Shown: positions 8,853 through 19,011, numbered from the stretch's first letter. The stretch: DNA of 64,000 bases from Bacteroidota bacterium (GCA_018267215.1 JAFDYX010000014.1:1-64000); one strand, 5' to 3'. Notes: generated by a model not told the origin, from the sequence alone. A program made the numbers and translations.

Positions 8853-9641
8853 CTATTTTCTTAAGTCTTCAATTTGGGCTGCAAAGTAAGCTTTTTTCTG
8901 CGGAAACTTCCAAATCAGTTTTTTTAATGCCTCGATAGCCTTTTCTTTTTTGCCTTGCTTTAATAGGATTTCCACCAAAGTTTCAGACACAATATTTTCG
9001 CCAAACTGGCTGCTTGGTTCTGCTAAATCCAGATCCTTTTCTTGCTTCGCGGTAGGCTGCGGCCTTGAGATGGTAGGTTGTATTTTGATGAACTGATCAA
9101 TGATTTCGCTCTGTTCTTTTTGTTTTTCGCCCCCGGGTTTGATCTTTTTTTTCGTTGACTTGATTTCTTCGATCAGGTCGTTGCCAGTTGTTGTGGGTAT
9201 GGCGGGAGGTGCTACCTCGACAGTTTTATTTTCAGTCAGCGGTATAGCTTTGTTGAGTTCCAGTTGCTCCACGGTGGCTTCAAAAATCCGTTTGGCTTCG
9301 TGCATAGCCTCCAGATCTTTTAATAGCTGAAGGTGTAGAGGCAGATCGGAGGTTTCATTTTTTGAAATTGCCTCGTGATACTCAGGTTCAGGCTCAACGC
9401 GCTTTTGTTTTGGCTGGGTCATTACAGCTTTAAGGGCTGCCCGGTCGGTGCTGTAGATGGCACTCAGGTGCAAGATGCTTTCATGTAATGGAATAGCGGC
9501 ATCTTGCGAAGCACGGGCGGCCAATCCATGAATGGCCTGACTGTAAGGAAAATCGTTTGCTAAATTAATCACCAAAGCGGCTTCATCGGTAGTCAGCGCG
9601 GTGAAGTTGGCAAGTAGGTAACTGAATTGATCCCTTTCCAA
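8853..9641 (-). CDS. Uncharacterised protein with helical-repeat-like C-terminus
   Basis: 262 residues, no signal peptide. The N-terminal third is helical and Ala-rich, the middle is charged and low in complexity, and the C-terminal 40 residues (VEILLKQGKKEKAIEALKKL, then FPQKKAYFAAQI) look like one TPR-like helical pair. It lies between lptE and secG, an order I recall as common in Bacteroidota, so a link to envelope biogenesis is plausible but unproven. Confidence 0.8.
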   Translation of the reverse strand: MERDQFSYLLANFTALTTDEAALVINLANDFPYSQAIHGLAARASQDAAIPLHESILHLSAIYSTDRAALKAVMTQPKQKRVEPEPEYHEAISKNETSDLPLHLQLLKDLEAMHEAKRIFEATVEQLELNKAIPLTENKTVEVAPPAIPTTTGNDLIEEIKSTKKKIKPGGEKQKEQSEIIDQFIKIQPTISRPQPTAKQEKDLDLAEPSSQFGENIVSETLVEILLKQGKKEKAIEALKKLIWKFPQKKAYFAAQIEDLRK

Positions 9642-9694
9642 GCAACGTATTTTTTGAAGAAAGTAAATGTAAACAAAATCCGGTGGGAGTCAAG

Positions 9695-10237
9695 CTACCA
9701 GTTGGCAATGGTGGCATTGAAAATATCTATGAGTATCTGGTCGAAAATCTTTTTTTCGAGGGTTTCCTGCACGGAATAAAAATCTTGGGTGTTATCAAAA
9801 TCTGCATAAAAGCTAAAATTCCTGTCTTTAAAATTATTTTTGGGCTCTGCGTTATCTACATAACTCACCTTGACGGCTATGGTCAGGCGGGTTTGGGCGG
9901 CAAAGTTGGGTGTGGAGTTAACCCCTGCTCCGGCACTGGCTTGTGGCGCCACGGGCGTAGTAGAGTAGGTGGTGATGGTGCCTTCTATTTGAAGTTCGCC
10001 ATTGGTGGGCACTACCCGCAGGCTGGAGTTTTGCTGGTAATAATCTTTTACCCGGTTTGTAAACGTCTGCCCCAGGTTGGCAGCTCCTAATTCAGTATTG
10101 TTGAAAAACGGATCTACCTGAATGGTCTTGGCATTGGTAGAGGCGCCTGTGAGCGAGTATTTAAGGCATCCTGAAAAAAGTAAAACCATGCCGAGGCCGG
10201 CAAGCGATATGATTCTTAAATAACAGCGGGCATTCAT
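9695..10237 (-). CDS. lptE: LPS-assembly lipoprotein LptE
   Basis: 180 residues. The lipoprotein signal ends at LLFSGC (Cys24), followed by YSLTGAS, FFNNTELGAANLGQTFTNRVKDY and a compact alpha/beta region typical of the LptE-like family of Bacteroidota. LptE plugs the LptD barrel that places lipopolysaccharide in the outer leaflet of the outer membrane. The start overlaps the stop of the sigma-54 activator gene by 4 bases, so the two are translationally coupled. waaA elsewhere in the window fits an LPS-producing cell. Confidence 0.88.
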   Translation of the reverse strand: MNARCYLRIISLAGLGMVLLFSGCLKYSLTGASTNAKTIQVDPFFNNTELGAANLGQTFTNRVKDYYQQNSSLRVVPTNGELQIEGTITTYSTTPVAPQASAGAGVNSTPNFAAQTRLTIAVKVSYVDNAEPKNNFKDRNFSFYADFDNTQDFYSVQETLEKKIFDQILIDIFNATIANW

Positions 10238-11478
10238 TTTTCGAGATTATACTCTTTAATTTTCCGGTACAAGGTTCTTTCGGATATGCCCAAATCGCGT
10301 GCCGCATATTTGCGCTTGTTCTTGTTTTTGGTCAGGGCGCGCACAATCAATTCTTTTTCCTTTTTTTGAATGGAGAGGGTGTCGTCTTCAGCCTCGTGCG
10401 AAATATCCTGCACTTCTTCGGCCTCTTCGGCCACAGGTTTTACGGTCGGGTTGATGAGCACAACAGGCTGCTCGTGATTTGCTTTGCTCTCCTGCAGTCC
10501 TTCAAATAAATGGGTATTGTTTTTTATCAGTTGCGAGGCTTGTGCCGGGTCGGCAAATATTTCGAGTACCAGTTTTTTTACATCGGTTACGTCTTTTTTC
10601 AAGTCGAACAGCACCTTATATAATATGTCGCGCTCCGAAATATCAGTTCCATGGTCTTTTACCAAAGCCGGCAGAGTGGAGGCACGCGGAATATAATGCT
10701 GCAGGGTAGCTGCATCAATTTCTTTCTGGTCAGTGGTAAGCACCGAAATTTGTTCTACCAGGTTTTTCAGCTGGCGTATGTTTCCGGGGAAACGGTATTC
10801 GAGTATAATTTTTTTTGCTTCGTCTGTCAGGGTTATTGGCTTCACCTTGTATTTCTCGGCAAAGTCGGCAGCAAATTTTCTGAACAGCAACTCAATATCT
10901 TTGCCGCGTTCGCGCAAGGGAGGCACGAAGATCGGAACAGAGTTCAGCCGGTAATACAAATCTTCGCGAAAGCGCCCGGCATTGACTTTATCGAGCAGGT
11001 TAACGTTCGTGGCGGCTACCACCCGCACATCGGTTTTCATTACTTTGGAGGCACCCACTTTAATAAACTCACCGTATTCAAGCACACGCAGCAACCGAGC
11101 CTGCGTGCTCAGAGGCATCTCACCTATTTCATCTAAAAAAATAGTGCCGCCATTGGTTACTTCAAAGTAGCCTTTGCGCGCTTCGTGGGCACCGGTAAAC
11201 GATCCTTTTTCGTGGCCGAACAATTCAGAGTCAATCGTTCCTTCGGGAATAGAACCGCAGTTGATGGCCGTCAGCGGGCCGTGCTTGCGGTGGCTGAGGT
11301 GATGAATGATTTTTGAAAACGATTCTTTGCCGCTTCCGCTCTCACCGGTTATTAACACCGACATATCGGTGGGGGCTACCTGCATGGCCACGCGCACGGC
11401 ATGGTTCAGCAACGGAGCATTGCCGATGATGCCGAATCGCTGTTTAACGCTGTGTACTTCTGTGTCTGTACCTGTCAT
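10234..11478 (-). CDS. Sigma-54-dependent transcriptional activator, Fis-type helix-turn-helix
   Basis: 414 residues from the ATG at 11478, two bases after the miaB stop. An earlier in-frame codon at 11520 would add 14 residues unlike the family. The AAA+ domain starts near residue 20 with Walker A GESGSGKE, the sigma-54 contact loop GSFTGA (usual form GAFTGA), Walker B FLDEIGEM and the arginine-finger region. A long linker leads to the Fis-like helix-turn-helix YAARDLGISERTLYRKIKEY. No receiver or other N-terminal sensor domain is present, so activity is probably set by level or by a partner. It sits in an operon with envelope genes. Confidence 0.93.
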   Translation of the reverse strand: MTGTDTEVHSVKQRFGIIGNAPLLNHAVRVAMQVAPTDMSVLITGESGSGKESFSKIIHHLSHRKHGPLTAINCGSIPEGTIDSELFGHEKGSFTGAHEARKGYFEVTNGGTIFLDEIGEMPLSTQARLLRVLEYGEFIKVGASKVMKTDVRVVAATNVNLLDKVNAGRFREDLYYRLNSVPIFVPPLRERGKDIELLFRKFAADFAEKYKVKPITLTDEAKKIILEYRFPGNIRQLKNLVEQISVLTTDQKEIDAATLQHYIPRASTLPALVKDHGTDISERDILYKVLFDLKKDVTDVKKLVLEIFADPAQASQLIKNNTHLFEGLQESKANHEQPVVLINPTVKPVAEEAEEVQDISHEAEDDTLSIQKKEKELIVRALTKNKNKRKYAARDLGISERTLYRKIKEYNLEK

Positions 11479-11480
11479 GA

Positions 11481-12935
11481 TTATGCTACAATCTTTCCAA
11501 ACAAAGTGGCTGACGAACAACTTTCTACATATACATTGACATACTCGCCTTTCTTTTTATTTCCTCTTGGGAAGATGACCACCTTGTTGGCAGAGTTTCT
11601 CCCTTGTAAAAAGTCGGACGACCGCTTGGAGTATCCTTCGATCAATACCCGATGAATTTTATTCAGATCCAATTGATTTCGGTTGTTAGATAGTTCGGTT
11701 TGTTTTTTGATGATTTCATCCAATCGTCTCTTCTTCACATCTACCTCAATATCATCGCTATATTTTTTTGCTGCCAGCGTACCGGGGCGTTCGGAGTAAA
11801 AGAACATGAACGAAAAATCGTACTGTACTTTTTCCATTAATGAAAGCGTCTCTTGATGTTCGGCTTCGGTTTCGGTGCAGAAGCCGGCTATCATATCGGA
11901 GGTAATACCACACTCTTCGCCTAAAATATTGCGGATACTTTTTACCCGATCCAAATACCACTCGCGCGAGTAGCCGCGGCTCATCAGCTCCAGCACGCGG
12001 GAGCTGCCGCTTTGCACTGGTAAATGAATGTTCTTACAAATATTTTCATACTTCGCCATGGTGTGCAGCACATTATCGGTAATGTCTTTGGGGTGAGAAG
12101 TAGAAAACCGCACGCGCAGGTCGGGGTGGATTTGTGCTACCCTTTCCAGCAGATCGGCAAAGTGTACAATTTCGTTTACTTCTTTTTTCTCTAAGCGTGC
12201 TTTGTTATTTTCTTCTTCACTCCACTTGTACGAGTCCACGTTTTGCCCCAGCAGGGTTACTTCGCGATAGCCCCTGTCAAACAAATCTTGGGCTTCAGCC
12301 ACAATAGATTGCGGGTTGCGGCTTCGCTCGCGGCCGCGGGTGAAAGGCACCACACAAAACGAACACATATTGTCGCATCCGCGCATGATGGAAATGAAAG
12401 CGGTAACTCCGTTGGAGTTCAACCGCACCGGGCTGATGTCGGCATACGTTTCCTCGCGCGACAAAAAAGTGTTGACGGCCTTGCTGCCATCATCTACTTG
12501 CGAGATGAGGTTCGGCAAATCGCGGTAAGCATCCGGGCCGGCCACCAAGTCAACTATCTTTTCTTCTTCCAGCAATTTTGTTTTTAACCGCTCGGCCATG
12601 CAGCCGAGTACGCCCACCATCATTTCAGGTTTTTTCTTTTTTAAGCCGTTGATGTGGTTGAGGCGGTTGCGCACGGTTTGCTCGGCCTTCTCGCGGATGG
12701 AGCAGGTATTTAAAAAGATAAGGTCGGCTTCGGCAATGTCTGAGGTGGTATCAAACCCTTCTTTGTGTAAAATGGAAGCCACAATCTCGCTGTCAGAAAA
12801 GTTCATCTGGCAGCCGTAGCTCTCTATGTATAACTTGCGTTTGTTGCCCGAGTTATGGTCGGCCGTAGTTTTTACTTCCTCGCGCATCAACTCGTTTTCG
12901 TTCAAAAAATCAATATTTTCGATCAGATTTTGCAT
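11481..12935 (-). CDS. miaB: tRNA-2-methylthio-N6-dimethylallyladenosine synthase MiaB
   Basis: 484 residues from the ATG at 12935 (an upstream in-frame codon at 12956 adds seven). This radical-SAM enzyme adds a methylthio group to i6A37 in tRNAs reading UNN codons. The N-terminal MTTase domain has [10 protein letters not shown] and [10 protein letters not shown], binding the second iron-sulfur cluster. The radical-SAM triad is [22 protein letters not shown] and a C-terminal TRAM domain follow. It heads the operon that continues with the sigma-54 activator, lptE and secG. Confidence 0.97.
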   Translation of the reverse strand: MQNLIENIDFLNENELMREEVKTTADHNSGNKRKLYIESYGCQMNFSDSEIVASILHKEGFDTTSDIAEADLIFLNTCSIREKAEQTVRNRLNHINGLKKKKPEMMVGVLGCMAERLKTKLLEEEKIVDLVAGPDAYRDLPNLISQVDDGSKAVNTFLSREETYADISPVRLNSNGVTAFISIMRGCDNMCSFCVVPFTRGRERSRNPQSIVAEAQDLFDRGYREVTLLGQNVDSYKWSEEENNKARLEKKEVNEIVHFADLLERVAQIHPDLRVRFSTSHPKDITDNVLHTMAKYENICKNIHLPVQSGSSRVLELMSRGYSREWYLDRVKSIRNILGEECGITSDMIAGFCTETEAEHQETLSLMEKVQYDFSFMFFYSERPGTLAAKKYSDDIEVDVKKRRLDEIIKKQTELSNNRNQLDLNKIHRVLIEGYSKRSSDFLQGRNSANKVVIFPRGNKKKGEYVNVYVESCSSATLFGKIVA

Positions 12936-13008
12936 TTTGTTATTTTCGGACTGCAAATTTATTGAAAATATTCATCATAAAATGACAGATTGGCAGTTTT
13001 AATCCTTT

Positions 13009-13905
13009 ATGAAAGTAGCCATCATCCTCAACGGAATTTCGCGAAAGAAAATTTTTTTTTACCGACAGATACTCCCTGCTCTGGCCGAAAAATTTGATGT
13101 TGCCGTTTGGGAAACCCAGTACGATACCCACGCCAGAGAATTGGCAGCCCGGGCTACAATGGATCATTTCGATTTTGTATTGGCAGCAGGCGGGGATGGC
13201 ACGCTCCATCATGTAGTCAATGGTGTGATGACTTGTACGGAACCCACTCCGACCATCGGCATTATTCCGTTGGGTACCGGAAATGATTTCGCCAAGATGT
13301 GTGGCATTACTGCCGATGCCCATACAATTATAAAACTGTTGAATCATAATCTTCCTGCCTCCACCGACATCGGAAAAATTGAATGCCACAACGACAAAGG
13401 CGAACGGATAACGGAGCATTTTATTAACGTCTGCAGCGTAGGCCTGGGTCCCGAAGTGGTAAAACGCCTGCAAGGAAAATCGAGAGTACTGGGGCCATGG
13501 CTTACCTACCAGATAGCCGTGGTAACGGCCTTCTTTACACATCGGCCACAAGAACTCAGCATAGATGCACACCTATGGAAATGGAAAGGCAAGGCGCGTG
13601 TTTTTGCTATTGCCAATGGTCAGTCGTTTGGCAGCTCTATGTACATCGCACCCGATGCGCGGCCAGACGATGGAATCTTCTCTACTTTTTTAGCCGGCAA
13701 CCTCCACTGGCTGGCTTTCTTAAAACACCTGAGCCGCATTAAAACAAAAACAAAAATTCAAGATTCAGACATCAGCTATAATGTGTGTAATTCAGTGTCG
13801 CTGACTTCCGCTGTGCCAACATGGATAGAAGCAGAAGGGGAGTTAGTGGGCATGTTGCCAGCACAAATAGACTTGCTGCCTCAGCGTATAAAATTTTTGA
13901 GATAA
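13009..13905 (+). CDS. Diacylglycerol kinase-family lipid kinase (YegS/BmrU-like)
   Basis: 298 residues, a cytosolic or peripheral lipid kinase. The N-terminal nucleotide-binding domain holds LAAGGDGTLHHVVNG near residues 62-76 and PLGTGNDFAKM near residues 87-97, the core motifs of the family. The C-terminal sandwich contains ANGQSFG and DGIFSTF. It probably phosphorylates diacylglycerol or another lipid; family members differ in substrate. It is divergent from miaB and transcribed alone. Confidence 0.93.
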   Translation: MKVAIILNGISRKKIFFYRQILPALAEKFDVAVWETQYDTHARELAARATMDHFDFVLAAGGDGTLHHVVNGVMTCTEPTPTIGIIPLGTGNDFAKMCGITADAHTIIKLLNHNLPASTDIGKIECHNDKGERITEHFINVCSVGLGPEVVKRLQGKSRVLGPWLTYQIAVVTAFFTHRPQELSIDAHLWKWKGKARVFAIANGQSFGSSMYIAPDARPDDGIFSTFLAGNLHWLAFLKHLSRIKTKTKIQDSDISYNVCNSVSLTSAVPTWIEAEGELVGMLPAQIDLLPQRIKFLR

Positions 13906-14302
13906 TGCGCAGTAGTAGATATACTCACGCATTATTTATTTGCTAACTGACAGTCATATCTTTCAACCTCACTCCAAAATCTTTTTTACGGTCATCGGAA
14001 ATTATCCATGCCCCTCTCCGGTGGAGAGGGGTGGCAGAAGCTGTGCTTAACTGAGAAGCTTTCCGGGGTGAGGTCTAAGTGGCAGCAACCAACAACAACC
14101 TGGGGAAGAAAGAATTTTTTTTAACGAGGATTATAAAATCCGCTTTATCTTTCATTCGACATTACAAATGTCGAACAACAATAACAGAATGTTGGCACAA
14201 GCGTGATGCTTGCGCCTGTTGGGAGTAGAGGAATAATTCATTAAGAAGGTTTTGAGAATATGCATTTACGTCAAAACGATATAGAAAAATATCCTACCAA
14301 CA
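13906..14302. other. Intergenic region with three hairpin-forming palindromes (REP-like)
   Basis: This is the only gene-free stretch over 300 bases. It holds three clear inverted repeats: CCCCTCTCC/GGAGAGGGG at 14011-14031 with a 3-base loop, CGACATT/AATGTCG at 14157-14173 with a 3-base loop, and GGCACAAGC/GCTTGCGCC at 14194-14216 with a 5-base loop and one mismatch. None is followed by a convincing T-tract. The sequence TTCCGGGGTGAGGTC at 14061-14075 resembles a dispersed Cytophagales motif. No coding potential was seen. It looks like a mosaic of REP-like elements. Confidence 0.55.
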
Positions 14303-15880
14303 TCAATGCGCTGCCTGGCTCATATCTACTTTTGTTTTTGTGGGCTTGAGCATCAGCACAAAGGGCACACAGAGCAAAAAGAAAATACCGATAAAGAGAA
14401 ACACATCCATGTAGGTAAGCAACATGGCTTGTTTGGTGGCCATGCCTTCCATTACTTGGTTAGCTTGCTGGGTAGCGCGGTCAATAGTGGAACCATGTGC
14501 TAAAAAATTTGCTTTCAGCCCTTCCAGCCGCTGCTGTACGTTGGCATCGTACGGTGAAATATGGTTAACCAAATTTGCCCGGTGCATAGTGGATTGTCGG
14601 CCAATGAATGTACTGATCAGCGCAATGCCAAACGAGCCGCCCAGTTGTCGCACCATACCCGTAAACGATGCGCCTTGTCCTACTTCTTTTCCTTTTAAAG
14701 TGGACAGTGCCAGCGTTGTAGTAGGCACAAACAAAAAGCCAAGACCCACACCGCGCATCATCAAGATGAAAAAGAAATCGCTTGCGCCTGTAAAGGGTGT
14801 AATAATAGTATATGCCCACAAGCTGTAACCGAAGAAGATAGAGAACCCTAATGAAATCAAATATTTTGAAGACACACCTCTTTGCACGGCCGTTCCTACG
14901 AACGGCATCATAAAGCCTGTTGCCAAAGAACTGGGCACGAGCAGTAAGCCCGCCTGCAGAGCCGTCCACCCCAATGAGTTTTGTGTGAAGAGCGGGATTA
15001 CAAATGTGGAGCCATAAAGGCCAAACCCGAGAATGAATGAAAGTACCGTGCCTATCGCAAGGTTTTTATTTTTAAGCACACGTAAGTCAACAATAGGATA
15101 TTTGGCAACCAACTCGCGCCATATAAAAAGATAAATGCCGAAGAATGAAATAATGGAAAACGTAATAATGGTATTGTCTTCAAACCAATCGTGCTCTTGC
15201 CCTTTCTCTAACACATATTGCAATGAGCCCACCGCCATGATCAGAAAAGCAATGCCCCACCAATCCACTTCCGATGCTTTTCTTTTTTCACTGTATTTCG
15301 GGCTCTTCACATATTGTAACGTAAGAAATGTAGCGATGATGCCGATGGGAATGTTGATATAGAAAATGTAAGGCCACGAAAAATTATCTACGATGTAGCC
15401 ACCAAGCGGAGGTCCCAATGTGGGGCCAACAATAACACCCATACCATACAATGCCTGTGCCATGCCGCGTTTTTCTTGTGGGTAAACTTCGGTGATGATA
15501 GTTTGCGAGGTAACAAGCAGCGCACCACCGCCCATGCCCTGAATGAAGCGGAAGAAGATCAACTCCCAAATAGAGGTTGCATTTCCGCAGAGGAAGGAGG
15601 CCACCGTAAAAGTGATAATAGAGGCCGCAAAATAATTTCTTCTGCCAAATTGCTGAGACAGCCAACTCGTCATCGGCACGATGATGACGTTGGCAATAGC
15701 ATACGAAGTAATGACCCAACTTACATCGTTGAGTGTGGCACCCAAGTTTCCTTTCATGTCATTGAGCGCCACATTGACAATGGTGGTGTCGATGATTTCG
15801 AGCAGGGCGCACATAATCGCAGTGACGGTAATGATCACGCGATTAAATCCGTACTCTACTAATGACTCTTGTTGTAACAT
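14303..15880 (-). CDS. DHA2-family drug:H+ antiporter (EmrB-like)
   Basis: 525 residues with about 14 membrane helices, the DHA2 layout. Visible motifs are LEIIDTTIVNVALNDM in helix 1 and the loop motif WLSQQFGRRNYF. It should work with the upstream HlyD adaptor and TolC channel to export drugs or other amphiphiles straight out of the cell. It is last in the tetR, tolC, hlyD, emrB operon, 69 bases after hlyD. Confidence 0.94.
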   Translation of the reverse strand: MLQQESLVEYGFNRVIITVTAIMCALLEIIDTTIVNVALNDMKGNLGATLNDVSWVITSYAIANVIIVPMTSWLSQQFGRRNYFAASIITFTVASFLCGNATSIWELIFFRFIQGMGGGALLVTSQTIITEVYPQEKRGMAQALYGMGVIVGPTLGPPLGGYIVDNFSWPYIFYINIPIGIIATFLTLQYVKSPKYSEKRKASEVDWWGIAFLIMAVGSLQYVLEKGQEHDWFEDNTIITFSIISFFGIYLFIWRELVAKYPIVDLRVLKNKNLAIGTVLSFILGFGLYGSTFVIPLFTQNSLGWTALQAGLLLVPSSLATGFMMPFVGTAVQRGVSSKYLISLGFSIFFGYSLWAYTIITPFTGASDFFFILMMRGVGLGFLFVPTTTLALSTLKGKEVGQGASFTGMVRQLGGSFGIALISTFIGRQSTMHRANLVNHISPYDANVQQRLEGLKANFLAHGSTIDRATQQANQVMEGMATKQAMLLTYMDVFLFIGIFFLLCVPFVLMLKPTKTKVDMSQAAH

Positions 15881-15949
15881 GATTTTTTTTCTTGAAAAAG
15901 AATAGCTGCCCTGATCACTAAAAATGGTCAGGCGATTAGATAGGCTTAG

Positions 15950-17038
15950 TTATTTAAGGTGCACATCTACAATCACGTTCATGCCGGCTCGTAATAATTT
16001 ATTATTATCGGTTTTATCCAACACAATTTTTACCGGGATGCGCTGCACCACTTTTACAAAATTCCCTGATGAATTGTCGGGAGGGAGTAAAGAAAACTTG
16101 GCACCTGTAGCGGGAGAAATACTTTGTATTTTTCCGATGAACGTGATGTCAGAATATGCATCAGCCTCCATTTCTACTGTTTGACCTACTCGCATTTTTT
16201 CTACTTGTGTTTCTTTGTAGTTGGCCACCACCCATTTGTCGTTGTCATCCACCAGCGCATAGAGCGATTGCCCGGCCTGCACCAGTTGCCCTACTTGCAC
16301 ATTCTTTTTAGATACCGTGCCCGAGATGGGAGCAAGGATGTAGCAATACGACAACTGTAGTTTAGCAAATGCCAAATCAGCCTCGCGTTCTTTCATTAAT
16401 GCTTCGGCCAACGAAATTCCTTTTTGGCTCATCACCGCTTGCGATTTCTTGGCAGAAGTTTCGCGTGTGGTGGCCTCGTATTGCCGTTTGGCTACTTCGA
16501 GTTGGCTTGCGGCCGCATCGCGGTCTGCTTGCGCTTGTTCGAATTGTTGGTCGGTGATTGATTTTGTTTTGATCAGTTCAGCATAACGCTTGAAGTCGCT
16601 CAGAGTTCTTTCATATTTTACTTTGGCCAGTTCAATGCTGCCTTCGGCAGCACGCGAGTTGTAGGTTGAGCTCTGCACATTCTCTTCGGCTGTTTGTAAG
16701 TTGGCTCCGCTCGATTGCACATTGGCTTTGGCGTATGCCAACACCGTTTCGGCTTGCTTTACTTTGATGATGAAGTCGCGGTCGTCCAGCACTACCAGTG
16801 TATCGCCTGCGTTTACATGCTGGTTATCTTCTACATAATATTTTTTTACAAACCCGGAAACTTTAGGAGTAATGGGACTGATGTTCGCTTCTACTTGCGC
16901 ATCATCCGTTTCCTCATGGCGTTGGCCTTGAATGTATTTATAAATTCCAAAGGTTGCCCCCACGATGATAATGGCAATCAATGTAATGGCAAATCGTTTA
17001 TTTTTCTTTTTTGCTTTTGCTTTTCTTTCTTGTTCCAT
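15950..17038 (-). CDS. HlyD/EmrA-family membrane fusion protein
   Basis: 362 residues. A basic cytoplasmic start (KAKAKKKNKR) precedes one membrane helix near residues 15-32. The first half of the biotinyl-lipoyl domain, VSGFVKKYYVEDNQHVNAGD, is followed by a long alpha-helical hairpin and the second half LSYCYILAPISGTVSKKNVQVGQ. It joins the EmrB pump to the TolC channel across the periplasm. A hairpin at 15910-15932 lies between this gene and emrB. Confidence 0.95.
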   Translation of the reverse strand: MEQERKAKAKKKNKRFAITLIAIIIVGATFGIYKYIQGQRHEETDDAQVEANISPITPKVSGFVKKYYVEDNQHVNAGDTLVVLDDRDFIIKVKQAETVLAYAKANVQSSGANLQTAEENVQSSTYNSRAAEGSIELAKVKYERTLSDFKRYAELIKTKSITDQQFEQAQADRDAAASQLEVAKRQYEATTRETSAKKSQAVMSQKGISLAEALMKEREADLAFAKLQLSYCYILAPISGTVSKKNVQVGQLVQAGQSLYALVDDNDKWVVANYKETQVEKMRVGQTVEMEADAYSDITFIGKIQSISPATGAKFSLLPPDNSSGNFVKVVQRIPVKIVLDKTDNNKLLRAGMNVIVDVHLK

Positions 17039-17064
17039 GTCGTTATTAATTCTTTGTTAATTTT

Positions 17065-18408
17065 TTATTCGATAGTACCTGTTGCCTGTTGAAGTTCATA
17101 CCAGGCGATCATGCTTTCCGATTTCGCAGAGATGTAATTGATTTGTGTTTGAAGCAACAACACATACGCATTGAGATAATCTGAAGTGAGCATCAGTCCG
17201 TTATTAAATTTATTTTTAGAGATGCTGTAATTCTCTTCTGCCTGAGCGATTGATTTTTTAGTCAGCGCAATTTTTTCCAGACTATTTTGATAGTCGAAAT
17301 ATTTTCTGTGTACTTCTATTTTAATTTGGTCAGCAACCATTTCGGAGGATGCTTGTATCTGCAGTTGCTGGGCTTTGGATTCTTGCACATGATGCCTGTT
17401 ATAAATCAGGTTGGTAAAATTATAGTTGAGCGAAAGCCCACCGTTGAATATATTAGTAACATTGGCCACACCCGGCAGGAATAGGTTGGCATAGCCGCCC
17501 ATCAATGCCAGTGAGGGGTAGTTATCTGCCTTCGCTATTTTGAGAGCGGCATCAGAGGCTTTCAAATGTAAGAAAGCTGATTTTACTTCAGATCTTTTAT
17601 CCAAAGCAGTTTTTTCGAAATCCTCAGCAGTTCCAAACACTGAGTTTTGAAACATACCCATGGTGTCGAGCGCAAAAGGTTTATCGGTAGGCAAGCCCAA
17701 TAATATCTGAATGTTGTATTCGGCCACTTTAATGTTGTTGTTCACATCCGTCAGCGTGAGCAAGATGTTGTTGAGTTGCAGTTCAGCTTTCAACACATCA
17801 TTTTGGGCAAGCACGCCTTGTTTTTCTTTGTTGGTAAATTCAACGACTAGTTGTCTGGCTTGTGCTACGTTCTGTTCAACCATTTTTTTGGTTTCGAGCA
17901 ACTCATAATATTGATAGAGCGCTTTTGCGGTGTTGGTTATTATTTTGCTGCGTGTCGTGGTGTTATCATATTGCGCGGCCTCTGCCAGATAACCTTGCAT
18001 GATGCGGTTGTTTCGGATTTTAAAACCGGAAAAAATTGGTTCCGTCAATTGCACCATCGAAATAGCGGCACTGTTCATTTGGCTGAATATGGCCATGGGG
18101 TTGGATCCGCCATTACCGCTCCCGCTGCCACCACCGCCACCGCCACTACTTGGTTCATGCGCAACTGATACGGTTGGCTTGTTCAGTCGCATGTACATGC
18201 CGCTTGCCTTGAGCGTTGGCAATGCCTGATCTTTGGCTTGCGCTAATTTGGCTTGTGCTATTTCAACATTTGCTTTCGATGCCTTCAGTTCTTTGCTGTT
18301 TTTTACAGCGAGGCCGAGGGCTTCTTTCATCGTAAGCGGCTTATCTTGTGCACAGACCAGATAACTACTGATAGTAAATAACAGAATTATATATTTTTCT
18401 CTTTTCAT
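17065..18408 (-). CDS. TolC-family outer-membrane efflux channel (EmrAB-type system)
   Basis: 447 residues. A signal peptide (IILLFTISSYLVCAQ) is followed by the two TolC repeats with the usual motifs, AKANVEIAQAKLAQAKDQAL near the start and long helical stretches after it. A glycine/serine-rich insert near residues 88-100 (GGGGGGSGSGNGG) is unusual and likely loops out. The start lies four bases after the tetR stop. It forms the exit duct for the HlyD/EmrB pair. Confidence 0.93.
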   Translation of the reverse strand: MKREKYIILLFTISSYLVCAQDKPLTMKEALGLAVKNSKELKASKANVEIAQAKLAQAKDQALPTLKASGMYMRLNKPTVSVAHEPSSGGGGGGSGSGNGGSNPMAIFSQMNSAAISMVQLTEPIFSGFKIRNNRIMQGYLAEAAQYDNTTTRSKIITNTAKALYQYYELLETKKMVEQNVAQARQLVVEFTNKEKQGVLAQNDVLKAELQLNNILLTLTDVNNNIKVAEYNIQILLGLPTDKPFALDTMGMFQNSVFGTAEDFEKTALDKRSEVKSAFLHLKASDAALKIAKADNYPSLALMGGYANLFLPGVANVTNIFNGGLSLNYNFTNLIYNRHHVQESKAQQLQIQASSEMVADQIKIEVHRKYFDYQNSLEKIALTKKSIAQAEENYSISKNKFNNGLMLTSDYLNAYVLLLQTQINYISAKSESMIAWYELQQATGTIE

Positions 18409-18412
18409 AACT

Positions 18413-18991
18413 TTACTTCTTAGATAAAAAACGCGACATCAAATCTTGTAAATGATGACGTAGCCTGGTTTTTAATTTATGGTCGGTATCTTTAAATAAA
18501 TGTGCTTTGCTCGTTACTTGCTGCAACATGCCGAATAGGATGGATACCGTAAGCTCGATGTCTATATCAGTTCGAAATATTTTTTTTTCTTGCCCTTCTT
18601 CAATAATATTCTTTAACTCGGTACGATTGCGTTTTATGTTTTTGATCATCTGCTCTCTTAACCCCGGACGGCTGAGGGTAGAAAGCTCGTGGTGAAGCAT
18701 TTGATAATATTTTTTGTTATCAATGATTTTGTCCATCATCATATCAATAGCCAAAAACAATTTTTGCAAAGGGTTTTCATTCGACTTATAGATGTCAGCT
18801 AATTTGATGTAAGAGGCGTTGGCCATTTCTTCAACAAGAGAGGCAATTAGTGCATCTTTCGAACCGAAGTGATAATTAATCAAGGCCACATTGACGTTGG
18901 CTTTATGGGCAATATCCCGAACCGAAGCGCCATCCAACCCCTTTTCTTCAAACAATTCTTGTGCAGCCGATAATATCTTTCCTTTTGTCAT
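18413..18991 (-). CDS. TetR-family repressor of the EmrAB-TolC operon
   Basis: 192 residues from the ATG at 18991; the frame is open further upstream but the added residues do not fit the family. The helix-turn-helix covers GASVRDIAHKANVNVALINY near residues 24-43, followed by FGSKDALIASLVEEM. The C-terminal ligand domain is helical. It is first in its operon and lies just below palindromes at 19012-19047, so autorepression of the pump operon, relieved by a pump substrate, is likely. Confidence 0.93.
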   Translation of the reverse strand: MTKGKILSAAQELFEEKGLDGASVRDIAHKANVNVALINYHFGSKDALIASLVEEMANASYIKLADIYKSNENPLQKLFLAIDMMMDKIIDNKKYYQMLHHELSTLSRPGLREQMIKNIKRNRTELKNIIEEGQEKKIFRTDIDIELTVSILFGMLQQVTSKAHLFKDTDHKLKTRLRHHLQDLMSRFLSKK

Positions 18992-19011
18992 GACTGATGA
19001 ACGCGCAAAAC

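Noticed and set aside
9683..10090. A plus-strand open frame of 135 codons opposite lptE.
   Set aside because: It is antisense to a well-supported lipoprotein gene, starts without context and shows no recognisable domain.
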